Source: Glycomyces tenuis DSM 44171 (GTDB lineage: Bacteria > Actinomycetota > Actinomycetes > Mycobacteriales > Micromonosporaceae). From it: DNA of 64,000 nt. Shown here piece after piece: positions 7,881 through 15,613 of the stretch. The position numbers and the translations under genes were made by a program. The stretch lies in the NCBI RefSeq assembly GCF_000427885.1, contig NZ_KE386600.1, positions 87,434-151,433 on the forward strand. The letters run 5' to 3'. The notes under the pieces were generated by a model. It was not told the origin of the DNA and searched no databases. It saw only the letters and a list, made by a program, of their open reading frames with translations. Positions within the stretch are counted from its first letter, which is position 1; every line of letters begins with the position of its first letter.

Positions 7881-9077
7881 CTACAGGTACCCCCAGCAGA
7901 TCGTGTAGGAGAGTTCAGGGAAGTCGGTGACCTCCTCGTAGGCCCAGCCCCAGCCGTTGCACCAGCTTTCGCCGTCGACGAGCTCATTGGTGCGGCCGGT
8001 GACGTAGACGTTGCCGTCGTCGCAGTCGGACACGAACTCGAAGTACGTGTAGTCGGAGTTCATGGACAGGCAGTCGTCGATCTCGGCGTACGCGGCGTCG
8101 CCGCTGGCGTAGATCATCTGAAGGCACAGCGTCACATCCAGATAGGACTGCCCGGTGGAGTAGGCGACGCCGTAGATGTAGTAGGTCGAATCGCTGCACG
8201 CGCTGGTGCTGGACTCGTCTTCGAGCCGTTCGATGACCTTGAACGCCCCGTCCTGGCAGTCGATGATGTTCCACGGGCTGCTCGGAGTGGAGGAGCCGTA
8301 GACGCAGTCGTCGACCTGGGCGTGGTACGCGTCGTCGCCTGCGATCGCGGTGTAGCTCAGGCACAGCACGCGGTCGGCACCGGTCGAGGTGACCGCGGTG
8401 TCGACGGCGGCCACGCCGTCGCAGGCCGTCAGGTCGGTGGTGCCCTCGATGATGTCGACCGCCTCGAAGGTCCCCGCCCCGCAGGCGGTCGCCTCCAGGT
8501 CCGGGGTGGTCTCGTCGCCGTAGTCGTAGAAGCAGTCGCCGACCACGGCGTCCGCCACCGGGTCCGCCACGGCCGCTTCGGTCGGATCGGAGCCGGCAGC
8601 GTCGCTCGTGGTGCCGGAGTCGGCGCCGGTGTCCAAGGCGGTGCTCTCCGGAGCGTCGGAACGGTCCAGGATGAAGACGAGACCGGTGACCCCCAAGCCG
8701 ATCACCAGCACCGCCCCGAGGACGATCCCGACCCAGCCGGCGACCGGTATCCCCGAGCCCCGCGGCGGCACGGGCGCGTACTGCGGCGGCATCCCGGGGG
8801 CGCCGCCCTGGTACGGCCCCGCGCCCGGGTAGGGCCCCTGGCCGGGCGGGGGCGGCGGGTACCCGATGTTGTGGCTCGTCTCCGGGCCCGGGGCGTACCC
8901 CATGGCGGGAGCCGGGTTCGGGCCGTAGCCGGGAGCGGCGCCGGGGTCGGGGTGCGCCGGGGTCTGGCCCGGCACGTAGCCCGCGCCGGCGTCTGCCGGC
9001 GCGCCGTTCGGGTCGTAGTCGGGGCCGTGGTTCGGGGGGAGGCCAGCGCCCGGGTCGTAGGAGGAATTGGGGTCCAT
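7881..9077 (-). CDS. Pro/Gly-rich single-pass membrane protein with Cys-rich extracytoplasmic domain
   Basis: A 398-residue protein. Residues 1-~108 are a low-complexity Pro/Gly/Tyr tail, typical of actinobacterial cytoplasmic tails. One transmembrane helix spans ~112-137. An acidic Thr/Ser/Ala linker follows to ~178. The outer domain (~180-398) has about a dozen Cys in repeated GDC/ACG/VLC/DDC spacings, suggesting several small disulfide-bonded repeats (LppU-like). No catalytic motif is seen. It is a stand-alone gene starting at ATG 9077. Domain count and function are uncertain. Confidence 0.75.
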   Translation of the reverse strand: MDPNSSYDPGAGLPPNHGPDYDPNGAPADAGAGYVPGQTPAHPDPGAAPGYGPNPAPAMGYAPGPETSHNIGYPPPPPGQGPYPGAGPYQGGAPGMPPQYAPVPPRGSGIPVAGWVGIVLGAVLVIGLGVTGLVFILDRSDAPESTALDTGADSGTTSDAAGSDPTEAAVADPVADAVVGDCFYDYGDETTPDLEATACGAGTFEAVDIIEGTTDLTACDGVAAVDTAVTSTGADRVLCLSYTAIAGDDAYHAQVDDCVYGSSTPSSPWNIIDCQDGAFKVIERLEDESSTSACSDSTYYIYGVAYSTGQSYLDVTLCLQMIYASGDAAYAEIDDCLSMNSDYTYFEFVSDCDDGNVYVTGRTNELVDGESWCNGWGWAYEEVTDFPELSYTICWGYL

Positions 9078-9731
9078 GATGCGATTCTGTCAGGTCGACG
9101 CAAATCCTCGCAGTCGCCGACCGGCGGCCCCGCGGGCCTCTGCCGACGAAGCCGAGTGTCGCAGCGGTACCAGCGGCTTCCGGTCACGCAAGGCGATTGC
9201 GGCGGCCGCCGGTCAGGCCGGTCATCCGGGCCGGGGCCGCCACCCGCGAGCGGTAGAACTTCAGCGGGCTGCCGCTGACGGCCTCCTTGTCGCCTGCGCG
9301 CCGTTCCGCGGTATGGACGGGAGTTGAACCCGTCTGCGCGAACCTGCCACACCACCGCTTCCTGTCGGCCGGAAGCGCTGCCATGAGGGCGCGGCTGTGT
9401 CATCCGCGATTGCATGCTCTCCGATTTCCCCGCGGCGCGGGGAGATCATTTCGCATCCCTGTTTTGCACTATCGAGATCCGGCCTTACCGCTGCTGTGTC
9501 CCCACTGGCCTATGTCACCGAAACCGGTTTTGCCACAACGGAAAGAGAAGTCGCCCTTCGTCGGCTGAATCATTATGCACATGAGACCGGGCCTCGCGGG
9601 AAGGCCGTCGGCGTTCTCGCGGGTCCCGCAGGCCTTCGACGCCGAGGCCGTGCCGGATGTCCGGGTGCGCCTCACGAAGCCCTTGCGGCTTTGCGCAACT
9701 ATAAGAGGAGGTCTTTTCGCAGGTCAAATTC

Positions 9732-9749
9732 AGTTACCAGGTGGTAACT
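9732..9749. promoter_or_regulatory. Inverted repeat AGTTACC-AGGT-GGTAACT (operator-like)
   Basis: Perfect 7-bp inverted repeat with a 4-nt spacer in the gene-free region. GTTACC...GGTAAC-type sites are common for winged-helix (HxlR/MarR-like) repressors. No regulator or target gene is adjacent, so the role is unknown. Confidence 0.4.
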
Positions 9750-9932
9750 TGTACGTTTGGGAGCGCTTCGCATCGCGTTGTATGCGTATTCCTCGACTGT
9801 CGGGTAGTGGTCCTATGGTGTCGAGCGAGCCGTCCGTCCCCGTTTCGCGCCGCAGATGGGCCGATTGGTCCGATTGCGGGGCGGGCCCCGGCTCGGTCGA
9901 TCGGACGAGGGTGAAACCGTCTGAACGATATC

Positions 9933-9946
9933 GTGACCGTGGTCAC
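9933..9946. promoter_or_regulatory. Palindrome GTGACC-GT-GGTCAC, Crp-like site
   Basis: Perfect 14-nt palindrome fitting the cyclic-AMP receptor core GTGA-N6-TCAC. It lies just beyond the 3' end of the minus-strand monooxygenase and no plus-strand gene follows, so it may be an orphan or fortuitous. Confidence 0.3.
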
Positions 9947-9984
9947 AATTACTGGCGTCCGGGATCGATCGGAGGTGAACGCGG

Positions 9985-11589
9985 TCATCCGAGTGCCGTA
10001 TTCGGCTGCGGCCGCAGCCGTCCGAAGGCGAACCGCAGGTAGGCGGAGACGGACCGGTCGTCCCAGGCGCCGCCGGTGAGGGCGATGTGGCCGTCGGGTC
10101 GGATCAGCACGAGTCCGTCACGGTCGACACCGTAGAGCTTGTGCGCTTCCCCGGTGGCGTCGAGAAGCGCATGCGCGTTGTCGCCGTGGAGCGGCCCTGC
10201 GAGGATGCGGTGGGTGCGGACTTCGCCGAATCGGCTCTCGTCCACTCGCGGCGCGGGGCGGGAGCCGAAGACGAGCAGGGTGAAATGCGGGCCGCGGAAC
10301 AGGTCGAACAGCCGCACGTCCGCTCCGGTCGCCGGGTCGGTGCAGGAGGCGTCCGGGGCGCGGTCGCCGGCGCGGATGCCGAGCGCCTCGTCCAGGTCGC
10401 GGGCCAGGCCGCTGCCTCGGTAGGCGATGCTCAACTGGCTGACATCGCTGAACGGGTCCCGGCCTTGGAACGTGCCGACGATGCGTTCGGCCACGCGCGC
10501 GGTGTCCGAACCGCTCCAGTGGCGGCCTCGGGCGGTGGTGGAGGCGAGCACGTGCTCGGCGATCGGCAGGCGCTCCTCCTCGTAGGTGTCCAAGAGCGCC
10601 TCAGGGGCGCCGCGCAGCGCGTACGCGAGTTTCCAGCCGAGGTTGTAGGCGTCCTGCACACCGGTGTTCATGCCCTGGCCGCCGGCGGGCGTGTGCACAT
10701 GGGCGGCATCCCCCGCCAGGAGGACGCGGCCGTCCCGGTAGCGGTCCACCATGCGGATGTTGACCTGGTACGCCGACAGGTAGACCGGGTCGGAGAACCG
10801 CACCCCCGGCAGCCCGACGCGCTCGGCGAAGATGGCGGCGAAGGTCTCGACCGACACCGAGGACGGGACCCGGCCGCCGCCTTCGGGCAGGGGCGCGGTG
10901 AAGAACCAGGTGCCGCTCTTGGGCATCGGCGCCAGGGTCAGCATCCCGCCGGGACCTTGCGCCCACATGTGCGCGACCGAGTCGTCCAGGCCGTCGACGC
11001 GGAGGTTGCCGAACAGCATCCGCTGCCGCTCCCATGTCTCGCCCAGGAAGCTGATTCCCGCCAGTCTGCGCACGGTGCTGCCGCCGCCGTCGCAGCCGAC
11101 CAGGTACCGGGCCCGGAGGTCGTCGCGGCGCCCGCCGCTTCGGACGGTCGCCGTGACCTGGTCGCGGTCCTGGGCGAGGTCGATCAGTTCGCGGCCGAGC
11201 TCGACCCGGGGTCCGAGGGACGCGAGCCGTTCGCGCAGAGCCGCCTCGGTGCACTGCTGCCCCACCATCAGGCTGCCGGGGTAGGGCGCTCCCGGGATCG
11301 GGGGCGCGTCGTACATCACCGCCTCGCGCACCACGTTCCCGTCGGCGTCGTAGAAGCGCGTGGGCAGCGGCGCCTCGGCGTGCTCGGTCAGACGGTCGAG
11401 CACGCCGAGGTCCTCGAACACCTCCTGCGTCCGGGCGCGGACGCCCCGAGCCCGCGTGCCGACCGGGTGAGCGGCGGCGCGGTCGATGATTCGCACGTCC
11501 ACGCCCCGGCGGGCGAGGTCGCACGCCAGCGTGAGGCCCACCGGTCCGGCGCCGGCGATGAGGACATCGGTCGTTACTGGGGGTTCCAT
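9985..11589 (-). CDS. FAD-dependent aromatic-type monooxygenase (PheA/TfdB-like)
   Basis: About 534 residues from ATG 11589 (MEPPVTTDV), chosen because AAGGAG sits nine bases upstream; two further in-frame ATGs lie within 27 bases upstream. The Rossmann FAD motif is DVLIAGAGPVGLTLA near the start. YLVGCDGGGSTVR is the DG motif, and GRVLLAGDAAHVHTPAGGQG is the second FAD/GD motif. The C-terminal ~170 residues form the thioredoxin-like domain usual in phenol hydroxylase-like and polyketide-tailoring hydroxylases. It hydroxylates an aromatic or polyketide substrate with NAD(P)H and oxygen; the substrate is unknown. It is transcribed from a strong operator-containing promoter immediately upstream. 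Confidence 0.9.
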   Translation of the reverse strand: MEPPVTTDVLIAGAGPVGLTLACDLARRGVDVRIIDRAAAHPVGTRARGVRARTQEVFEDLGVLDRLTEHAEAPLPTRFYDADGNVVREAVMYDAPPIPGAPYPGSLMVGQQCTEAALRERLASLGPRVELGRELIDLAQDRDQVTATVRSGGRRDDLRARYLVGCDGGGSTVRRLAGISFLGETWERQRMLFGNLRVDGLDDSVAHMWAQGPGGMLTLAPMPKSGTWFFTAPLPEGGGRVPSSVSVETFAAIFAERVGLPGVRFSDPVYLSAYQVNIRMVDRYRDGRVLLAGDAAHVHTPAGGQGMNTGVQDAYNLGWKLAYALRGAPEALLDTYEEERLPIAEHVLASTTARGRHWSGSDTARVAERIVGTFQGRDPFSDVSQLSIAYRGSGLARDLDEALGIRAGDRAPDASCTDPATGADVRLFDLFRGPHFTLLVFGSRPAPRVDESRFGEVRTHRILAGPLHGDNAHALLDATGEAHKLYGVDRDGLVLIRPDGHIALTGGAWDDRSVSAYLRFAFGRLRPQPNTALG

Positions 11590-11634
11590 GGACATCCGCT
11601 CCTTCACAGCGGCCAATGAGTGACCGCTTGCCCA

Positions 11635-11663
11635 TTATTAATGGGCGATCGCCCACTTGTCAA
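11635..11663 (-). promoter_or_regulatory. Consensus promoter with embedded TetR-type operator for the monooxygenase
   Basis: On the minus strand, -35 TTGACA (11663-11658), a 17-nt spacer and -10 TAATAA (11640-11635) form a near-perfect vegetative promoter. The spacer contains the perfect 14-nt palindrome TGGGCGATCGCCCA (11642-11655), and a second imperfect inverted repeat GCCCAT/ATGGGC overlaps the -10. A bound repressor would block RNA polymerase directly. The adjacent TetR gene is the obvious candidate repressor but is truncated. Confidence 0.75.
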
Positions 11664-12144
11664 CACGGCTCCGACGACGCACGCCGAACGGGCCGACATC
11701 CGCTCCGGCCTGGTGCACTACCACTTCGAATCGCTTCAGGCGCTGTTGCGGCAGGCGGTGGTGGAGGCGATGCGGCCGATGGCGGAAGGCACCGCCGCCC
11801 TCCTCGCCGCCGCCCCGGACCCGGCCCGGGCCGTCGAGGCGATGCCGGCCGACGTCGACCGCTGCACCGGCACCGATCCGGCCTCCTTGCTCTTCATCGA
11901 GGCCTACCTCGCCGCCACCCGCGACCCGGTCCTGCGCGACCAGATATACGACCTCATGGCCGAGCTCCGCGCCGAGCTCACCGCGGTGCTCTCCCGCTCG
12001 GGCCACCCCGCCCCCGAGGCGACCGCGATCCTCGTCATGGCCGCCCTCCTCCTCCACAAAGGCCTCGACGCGCGGCTGTCGGCCGCCCGACTCGCGCCGG
12101 TCCTGCACCGAATCATCGAAACCCGGAACGGAGCAGACCGATGA
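11641..12144 (+). pseudogene. TetR-family regulator lacking most of its DNA-binding domain
   Basis: From ATG 11641 the protein begins MGDRPLVNT and enters the TetR fold only at the recognition-helix end, IRSGLVHYHFESLQALLRQ. About 35-40 residues (helices 1-2 of the HTH) are missing. The remaining ligand-binding domain (~40-168) is intact in reading frame and normal in length. The first codons overlap the monooxygenase promoter and operator. Either the 5' end was deleted, leaving a gene that cannot repress, or the upstream part has been replaced. Its stop overlaps the start of the next truncated gene. Confidence 0.7.
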
Positions 12145-12470
12145 AGGCCGTCATCTGCGGCGCCGGCATCGCCGGCCTCGCCCTCGCCCACCGCCTCCAC
12201 CACCACGGCTGGGACGCCCACCTCGTCGACCACGCCCCCGGCCCCCGTGCCCAGGGCTGCATGATCGATTTCTTCGGCCCTGGATACGAGGCCCTGAACC
12301 TGATGGGCCTCGGCGACGAGCTCCGCCGATACGCCAGTCCCGTCAAGAAGTTCCGCTATGTCGACGACCGCGGCCGCACCACTGTCAGCGTCGACTACTC
12401 GCTCTTCTCCAAGGCCCTCGACGGCGACCGCGCACGAGGTCTCAGGCGAGGTCCCAGTCCCAGTCGGTGA
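12141..12470 (+). pseudogene. N-terminal fragment of an FAD-dependent oxidoreductase
   Basis: A 109-residue frame starting MKAVICGAGIAGLALAHRL, a classic GxGxxG FAD-binding start of the UbiH/PHBH-type monooxygenases, overlapping the TetR stop (ATGA). It runs normally to about residue 97 (VDYSLFSKALDGD), then becomes Arg/Pro-rich and stops inside the 3' end of the LysR gene. Family members are ~380-420 residues, so about three quarters are missing. This looks like a deletion junction near 12,430. Confidence 0.75.
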
Positions 12471-13320
12471 TCTGCGAGCGCATGAGGCGGACCGCGGCGG
12501 GCATCCGGTCGTCGTTCACCCAGTGGAGGCTGAGCGTGCGGTTGCAGTGCGGGTCGTCGACGCCCGCCCATGCGACGCCCGGGTCGGGGAGGGCCTCGCG
12601 GGCGATGGCGGGGAACAGGCTCAGGCCGAGCCCGGCGCTGACGAGCATGTAGGTGGCGGCGGTCTCGTCGGTCTCGCAGATGACGCGCGGTTCGAGGTTG
12701 CGGTCGGCGAAGAGCCGGTCGAGAAGGCGGCGCTGCCACTGGCCGGACCCTGTGATGACGAACGGCTCGTCGGCGAGGTCGTCGATCGGCACCCGCGGTG
12801 CCCCTGCGAAGCGGTGGTCCGGCGGGGTGGCGAGCCAGACCCGCTCCACGTGGACCACGACCGAGGCGAGGCGCGGGGCGCTGACCGGCTGCGAGGCCAG
12901 GCAGAGGTCGACCTCCTGGGCGCGCAGGGCCCGCCCCATCTCGCCGGGCGCCATCTGGTGGAGCCGGATCTCGACCTCGGGGTGGGCGGCCTTGAACGCG
13001 GCGAGCGGGCCGGTGATGGGCAGGAAGGTCTCCGAGGCGAGCCGCACGCTGCCCGCGCCGCCGCTCGCGGCCTCCGCCACCGCCCGGCGACCCGCCTCCA
13101 GCGCGCCGAGGGCGCGTTCGACGTGGTCCCTGAAGACCGCGCCGGATTCGTTGAGCCGCAACCGCCCCGCGCGGTCGAACAAGGGCGTCCCGAGCTCGGC
13201 CTCCAGGCGGGCGACGGTCCTGCTCAGCGCGGGCTGAGCGACGCGCAGCTCCGCCGCCGCCCGGCTGAGGTGCTCATGGCGGGCGACCGCGAGGAACTGG
13301 CGCAGCGCGTTCAGGTCCAT
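12442..13320 (-). CDS. LysR-family transcriptional regulator
   Basis: A 292-residue protein of normal family length. The winged HTH is at ~1-60 (MDLNALRQFLAVARHEHLSRAAAELRVAQPALSRTVARLE) and the LysR substrate-binding domain at ~90-290. It starts at ATG 13320 and is divergent from the membrane protein/multicopper oxidase pair 85 bp away. It probably controls that operon and itself from the shared, AT-rich intergenic region. Its 3' end overlaps the oxidoreductase fragment by 29 bases tail to tail. The effector ligand is unknown. Confidence 0.9.
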   Translation of the reverse strand: MDLNALRQFLAVARHEHLSRAAAELRVAQPALSRTVARLEAELGTPLFDRAGRLRLNESGAVFRDHVERALGALEAGRRAVAEAASGGAGSVRLASETFLPITGPLAAFKAAHPEVEIRLHQMAPGEMGRALRAQEVDLCLASQPVSAPRLASVVVHVERVWLATPPDHRFAGAPRVPIDDLADEPFVITGSGQWQRRLLDRLFADRNLEPRVICETDETAATYMLVSAGLGLSLFPAIAREALPDPGVAWAGVDDPHCNRTLSLHWVNDDRMPAAVRLMRSQITDWDWDLA

Positions 13321-13405
13321 GATGTCCTCCCATACCGGCAGAGTTATAACAGCATAGCGATATTGGTCTTTGTTGCCGTAACCGCACAGTCATAATCTGG
13401 GCTTC
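13321..13405. promoter_or_regulatory. Divergent LysR/multicopper-oxidase control region
   Basis: An 85-bp AT-rich spacer. GTTATAAC and the following ATAGCGATATT on the LysR side, and CATAAT about 12 bases before ATG 13406, are plausible -10 or LysR contact sequences. No exact T-N11-A palindrome can be singled out. Confidence 0.4.
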
Positions 13406-13846
13406 ATGGAACGACAACCGACCGTGGCCGAGAGCCCGCCCGATGCCCGGCCCCGGACGGCCGTCAGCGGCTGGGTGCTGCGCGCGGTGGTGACCGCGCA
13501 CCTGATCGCGGGCTTCGCCCAGCCGGTGTTCGCCGGGGTGTACCTCAGCGGCGACTTCGACGGGCTCTCATGGCACGTGATCGGCGCCGATGTCACCTCG
13601 TACCTCGGCACCGCGCAGATCGCCGCCGCGGTCGCGGTCTGGATCCGGGTGCGCCGGGCGTGGCCCTTCGCGGCGTCGCTCGCGTTGAACGTCGGGGAGG
13701 GCGTGCAGTACTTCGCCGGCCTCGACGGGGCGCTGTGGCTGCACCTCCCCTTGGGCGTGGCAGTGGTCGCGGGGCTCGCCGGGATGTTCGCGGCGGTGTG
13801 GGCGCGGCCGCTGCCGCGCCGCCGGAAGGCGGGCTCCGATGACTGA
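13406..13846 (+). CDS. Four-helix membrane protein upstream of multicopper oxidase
   Basis: A 146-residue protein with a polar N-terminus, hydrophobic segments at about 24-44, 60-80, 85-105 and 110-132, and a basic C-terminal tail (RPLPRRRKAG). It overlaps the start of the multicopper oxidase gene by eight bases, so the two form an operon. It may be a membrane partner or electron donor for the oxidase, but it has no heme or copper motif, so this is only context. Confidence 0.75.
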   Translation: MERQPTVAESPPDARPRTAVSGWVLRAVVTAHLIAGFAQPVFAGVYLSGDFDGLSWHVIGADVTSYLGTAQIAAAVAVWIRVRRAWPFAASLALNVGEGVQYFAGLDGALWLHLPLGVAVVAGLAGMFAAVWARPLPRRRKAGSDD

Positions 13847-15458
13847 GGGGATCTCACGGCGGCGGATGCTCGGGATCGGCGCGGGGCTCGGCGCCGTGAC
13901 GGTCGGCGGCCTGGCGCTGTCGGCCGGCTGGGCGCGCCGCCCGGCCGCGACCGGGGCCGAACTGCGCAGCGAGGTGCCGCTGCCCGAGGCGTTCTCGGTG
14001 CCGCTGCCGATCCCGCCGGTGCTCGCGCCCGTCGAGTCGACGGCCGAGGGGGACCGGTACGAGATCGCGCAGCGCGAGGTCGAGGCGGAGATCCTGCCGG
14101 GATTCTCGACTCGCCTGTGGACGTACGAAGGCTCGTTCCCCGGGCCCACGATCGAGTCGCGGCGCGGGGTCCAGACGACCGTGCTGCACCGCAACGAGCT
14201 GCCGGTGCCGACGGTGGTGCACCTCCACGGCGGGCGGACCCCGGCCGCCTCCGACGGGTACCCGACCGACCTGGTGCTCCCCGGGGAATGGTCCGAACAC
14301 AGCGGACACGTCGGCCACGGCATGGCCGACGACCGCGCGGTGGTGACGAACGTGCAGCGCGAGTACGGATTCCCGCTCGACCAGCGCGCGACGATGCTGT
14401 GGTACCACGACCACCGGATGGACTTCACCGCGCCGGCGGTCTGGCGGGGCCTGGCGGGGATGCACTTCGTGCGCGACGACGTCGAGGACGCCCTCGGCCT
14501 GCCGGGCGGCGACCACGAGGTGCCGCTGATGATCGCCGACCGCGCCTTCGACGCCGACGGGCAGCTGGCCTACCCCTCGCTCGACCCGACGCTGACCGGT
14601 GAGCCCGGCGTCGAGAAGCCCTACCTCGCGGGCGTCCTCGGCGACGTGGTCCTCGTCAACGGCGCGCCCTGGCCCGCCCACGAGGTCGACACCGGACTGT
14701 ACCGCCTCCGGGTCCTCAACGCCTCCAACGCGAGGCACTACGAACTCGAGGCCGTCACCGACGGCGGCGAGATCCTCCCGCTCGTCCAGATCGGCGCCGA
14801 CCAGGGGCTGCTGGCGGCCCCGGTGCGCCACGACCGCCTCCCGATCGCCCCCGCCGAACGCTACGACCTCCTGGTCGACTTCGGCGGCCTCCCGATCGGC
14901 TCGCGGGTGCGGCTGTCCAACCGCCTCGGCACCGGCCGCACCGCCGACGTCATGCGGTTCGACGTGGTGCGCGAAGGGACGAGCGCCGCGGTCCCCGAGA
15001 CGCTCGCCGACGACCTGCCCGAATGGGACCGCTCGGAGGCGGCCGTGGTCCGCGACCTCGCGTTCCGGGCCGGACGCCTCGACTGGGACGGCTCGGTGGG
15101 GGCCATGATCCGCGACTTCGATCCGGACAAGCACCACGGCTGGCTCATCGACGGCCTACCGTTCGATCCCGGCCGCGCCGACGTCACCGCCCGCTTCGGC
15201 GACGTCGAGGTCTGGCGGCTCATCGCCGACGTCCACCACCCGGTCCACGTGCACCTGGTCGGCTTCCGGATCCTCTCGCGCGGCGGGGGCGAGCCGCTGC
15301 CGCACGACGCGGGTCTGAAGGACACCGTCTCTCTGCGGCCGGGCGAGTCGGCGGAGATCATCACCCGCTTCGACGGCTACCGGGGCCGCTACCTCTTCCA
15401 CTGCCACAACGCCGAACACGAGGACATGGGCATGATGGCGAACCTCGAGATCGTCTGA
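13839..15458 (+). CDS. Tat-exported multicopper oxidase (CotA/bilirubin-oxidase-like)
   Basis: A 539-residue protein. The N-terminus ISRRRMLGIGAGLGAVTVGG is a twin-arginine signal. All four copper-binding motifs are visible: HLHGG (~127), WYHDH (~187), HPVHVHLVG (~466) and HCHNAEHEDMGM (~521), the last including the Met axial ligand of the type 1 copper. Length and three-cupredoxin layout match CotA-type laccases, which oxidise phenolics, bilirubin or Mn/Cu ions with reduction of oxygen to water outside the cell. Being next to a LysR regulator is common for these. The physiological substrate is not deducible. Confidence 0.92.
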   Translation: MTEGISRRRMLGIGAGLGAVTVGGLALSAGWARRPAATGAELRSEVPLPEAFSVPLPIPPVLAPVESTAEGDRYEIAQREVEAEILPGFSTRLWTYEGSFPGPTIESRRGVQTTVLHRNELPVPTVVHLHGGRTPAASDGYPTDLVLPGEWSEHSGHVGHGMADDRAVVTNVQREYGFPLDQRATMLWYHDHRMDFTAPAVWRGLAGMHFVRDDVEDALGLPGGDHEVPLMIADRAFDADGQLAYPSLDPTLTGEPGVEKPYLAGVLGDVVLVNGAPWPAHEVDTGLYRLRVLNASNARHYELEAVTDGGEILPLVQIGADQGLLAAPVRHDRLPIAPAERYDLLVDFGGLPIGSRVRLSNRLGTGRTADVMRFDVVREGTSAAVPETLADDLPEWDRSEAAVVRDLAFRAGRLDWDGSVGAMIRDFDPDKHHGWLIDGLPFDPGRADVTARFGDVEVWRLIADVHHPVHVHLVGFRILSRGGGEPLPHDAGLKDTVSLRPGESAEIITRFDGYRGRYLFHCHNAEHEDMGMMANLEIV

Positions 15459-15550
15459 ACGCGCCGGTCACCGAAGCCCCCGGGCGCCGACGTGACGAGG
15501 GTTCGACACGAGCGCCCGCTCGAGGACGGTCTCGGCGATGCGGGCGCGGG

Positions 15551-15600
15551 TGAGCGGTGGTGGGCTTCACCGAGGACCGGACCTCGGTGAAGCCGCCGCT
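15551..15600. terminator. Long hairpin between convergent genes
   Basis: A perfect 13-bp stem (GGCTTCACCGAGG at 15562-15574 with its complement at 15581-15593, 6-nt loop) is extended by an outer GAGCGG/CCGCTC arm. It separates the multicopper oxidase (+) from the sugar dehydrogenase (-). Confidence 0.75.
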
Positions 15601-15613
15601 CCCGCTCACGCCC

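Larger units (their letters stand above)
9078..9984. other. 907-bp gene-free region with orphan palindromes
   Basis: Sequence composition is more AT-rich than the neighbours, especially 9400-9580 and 9690-9960, and no open frame looks like a protein. It contains a tRNA T-arm-like fragment (minus strand, around 9310-9335), an AGTTACC/GGTAACT inverted repeat, a GTGACC/GGTCAC palindrome and an AAGAGGAGG that resembles a ribosome site but is not followed by a convincing gene. It looks like a decayed or rearranged intergenic region. Confidence 0.5.

Noticed and set aside
9397-9747. 116-codon plus-strand frame in the gene-free gap
   Set aside because: Composition is unlike the real genes, there is no ribosome site and no recognisable family; kept only as part of the gap description.
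12358-13395. 345-codon plus-strand frame opposite the LysR gene
   Set aside because: Shadow of LysR; the minus frame has the HTH and full family length.
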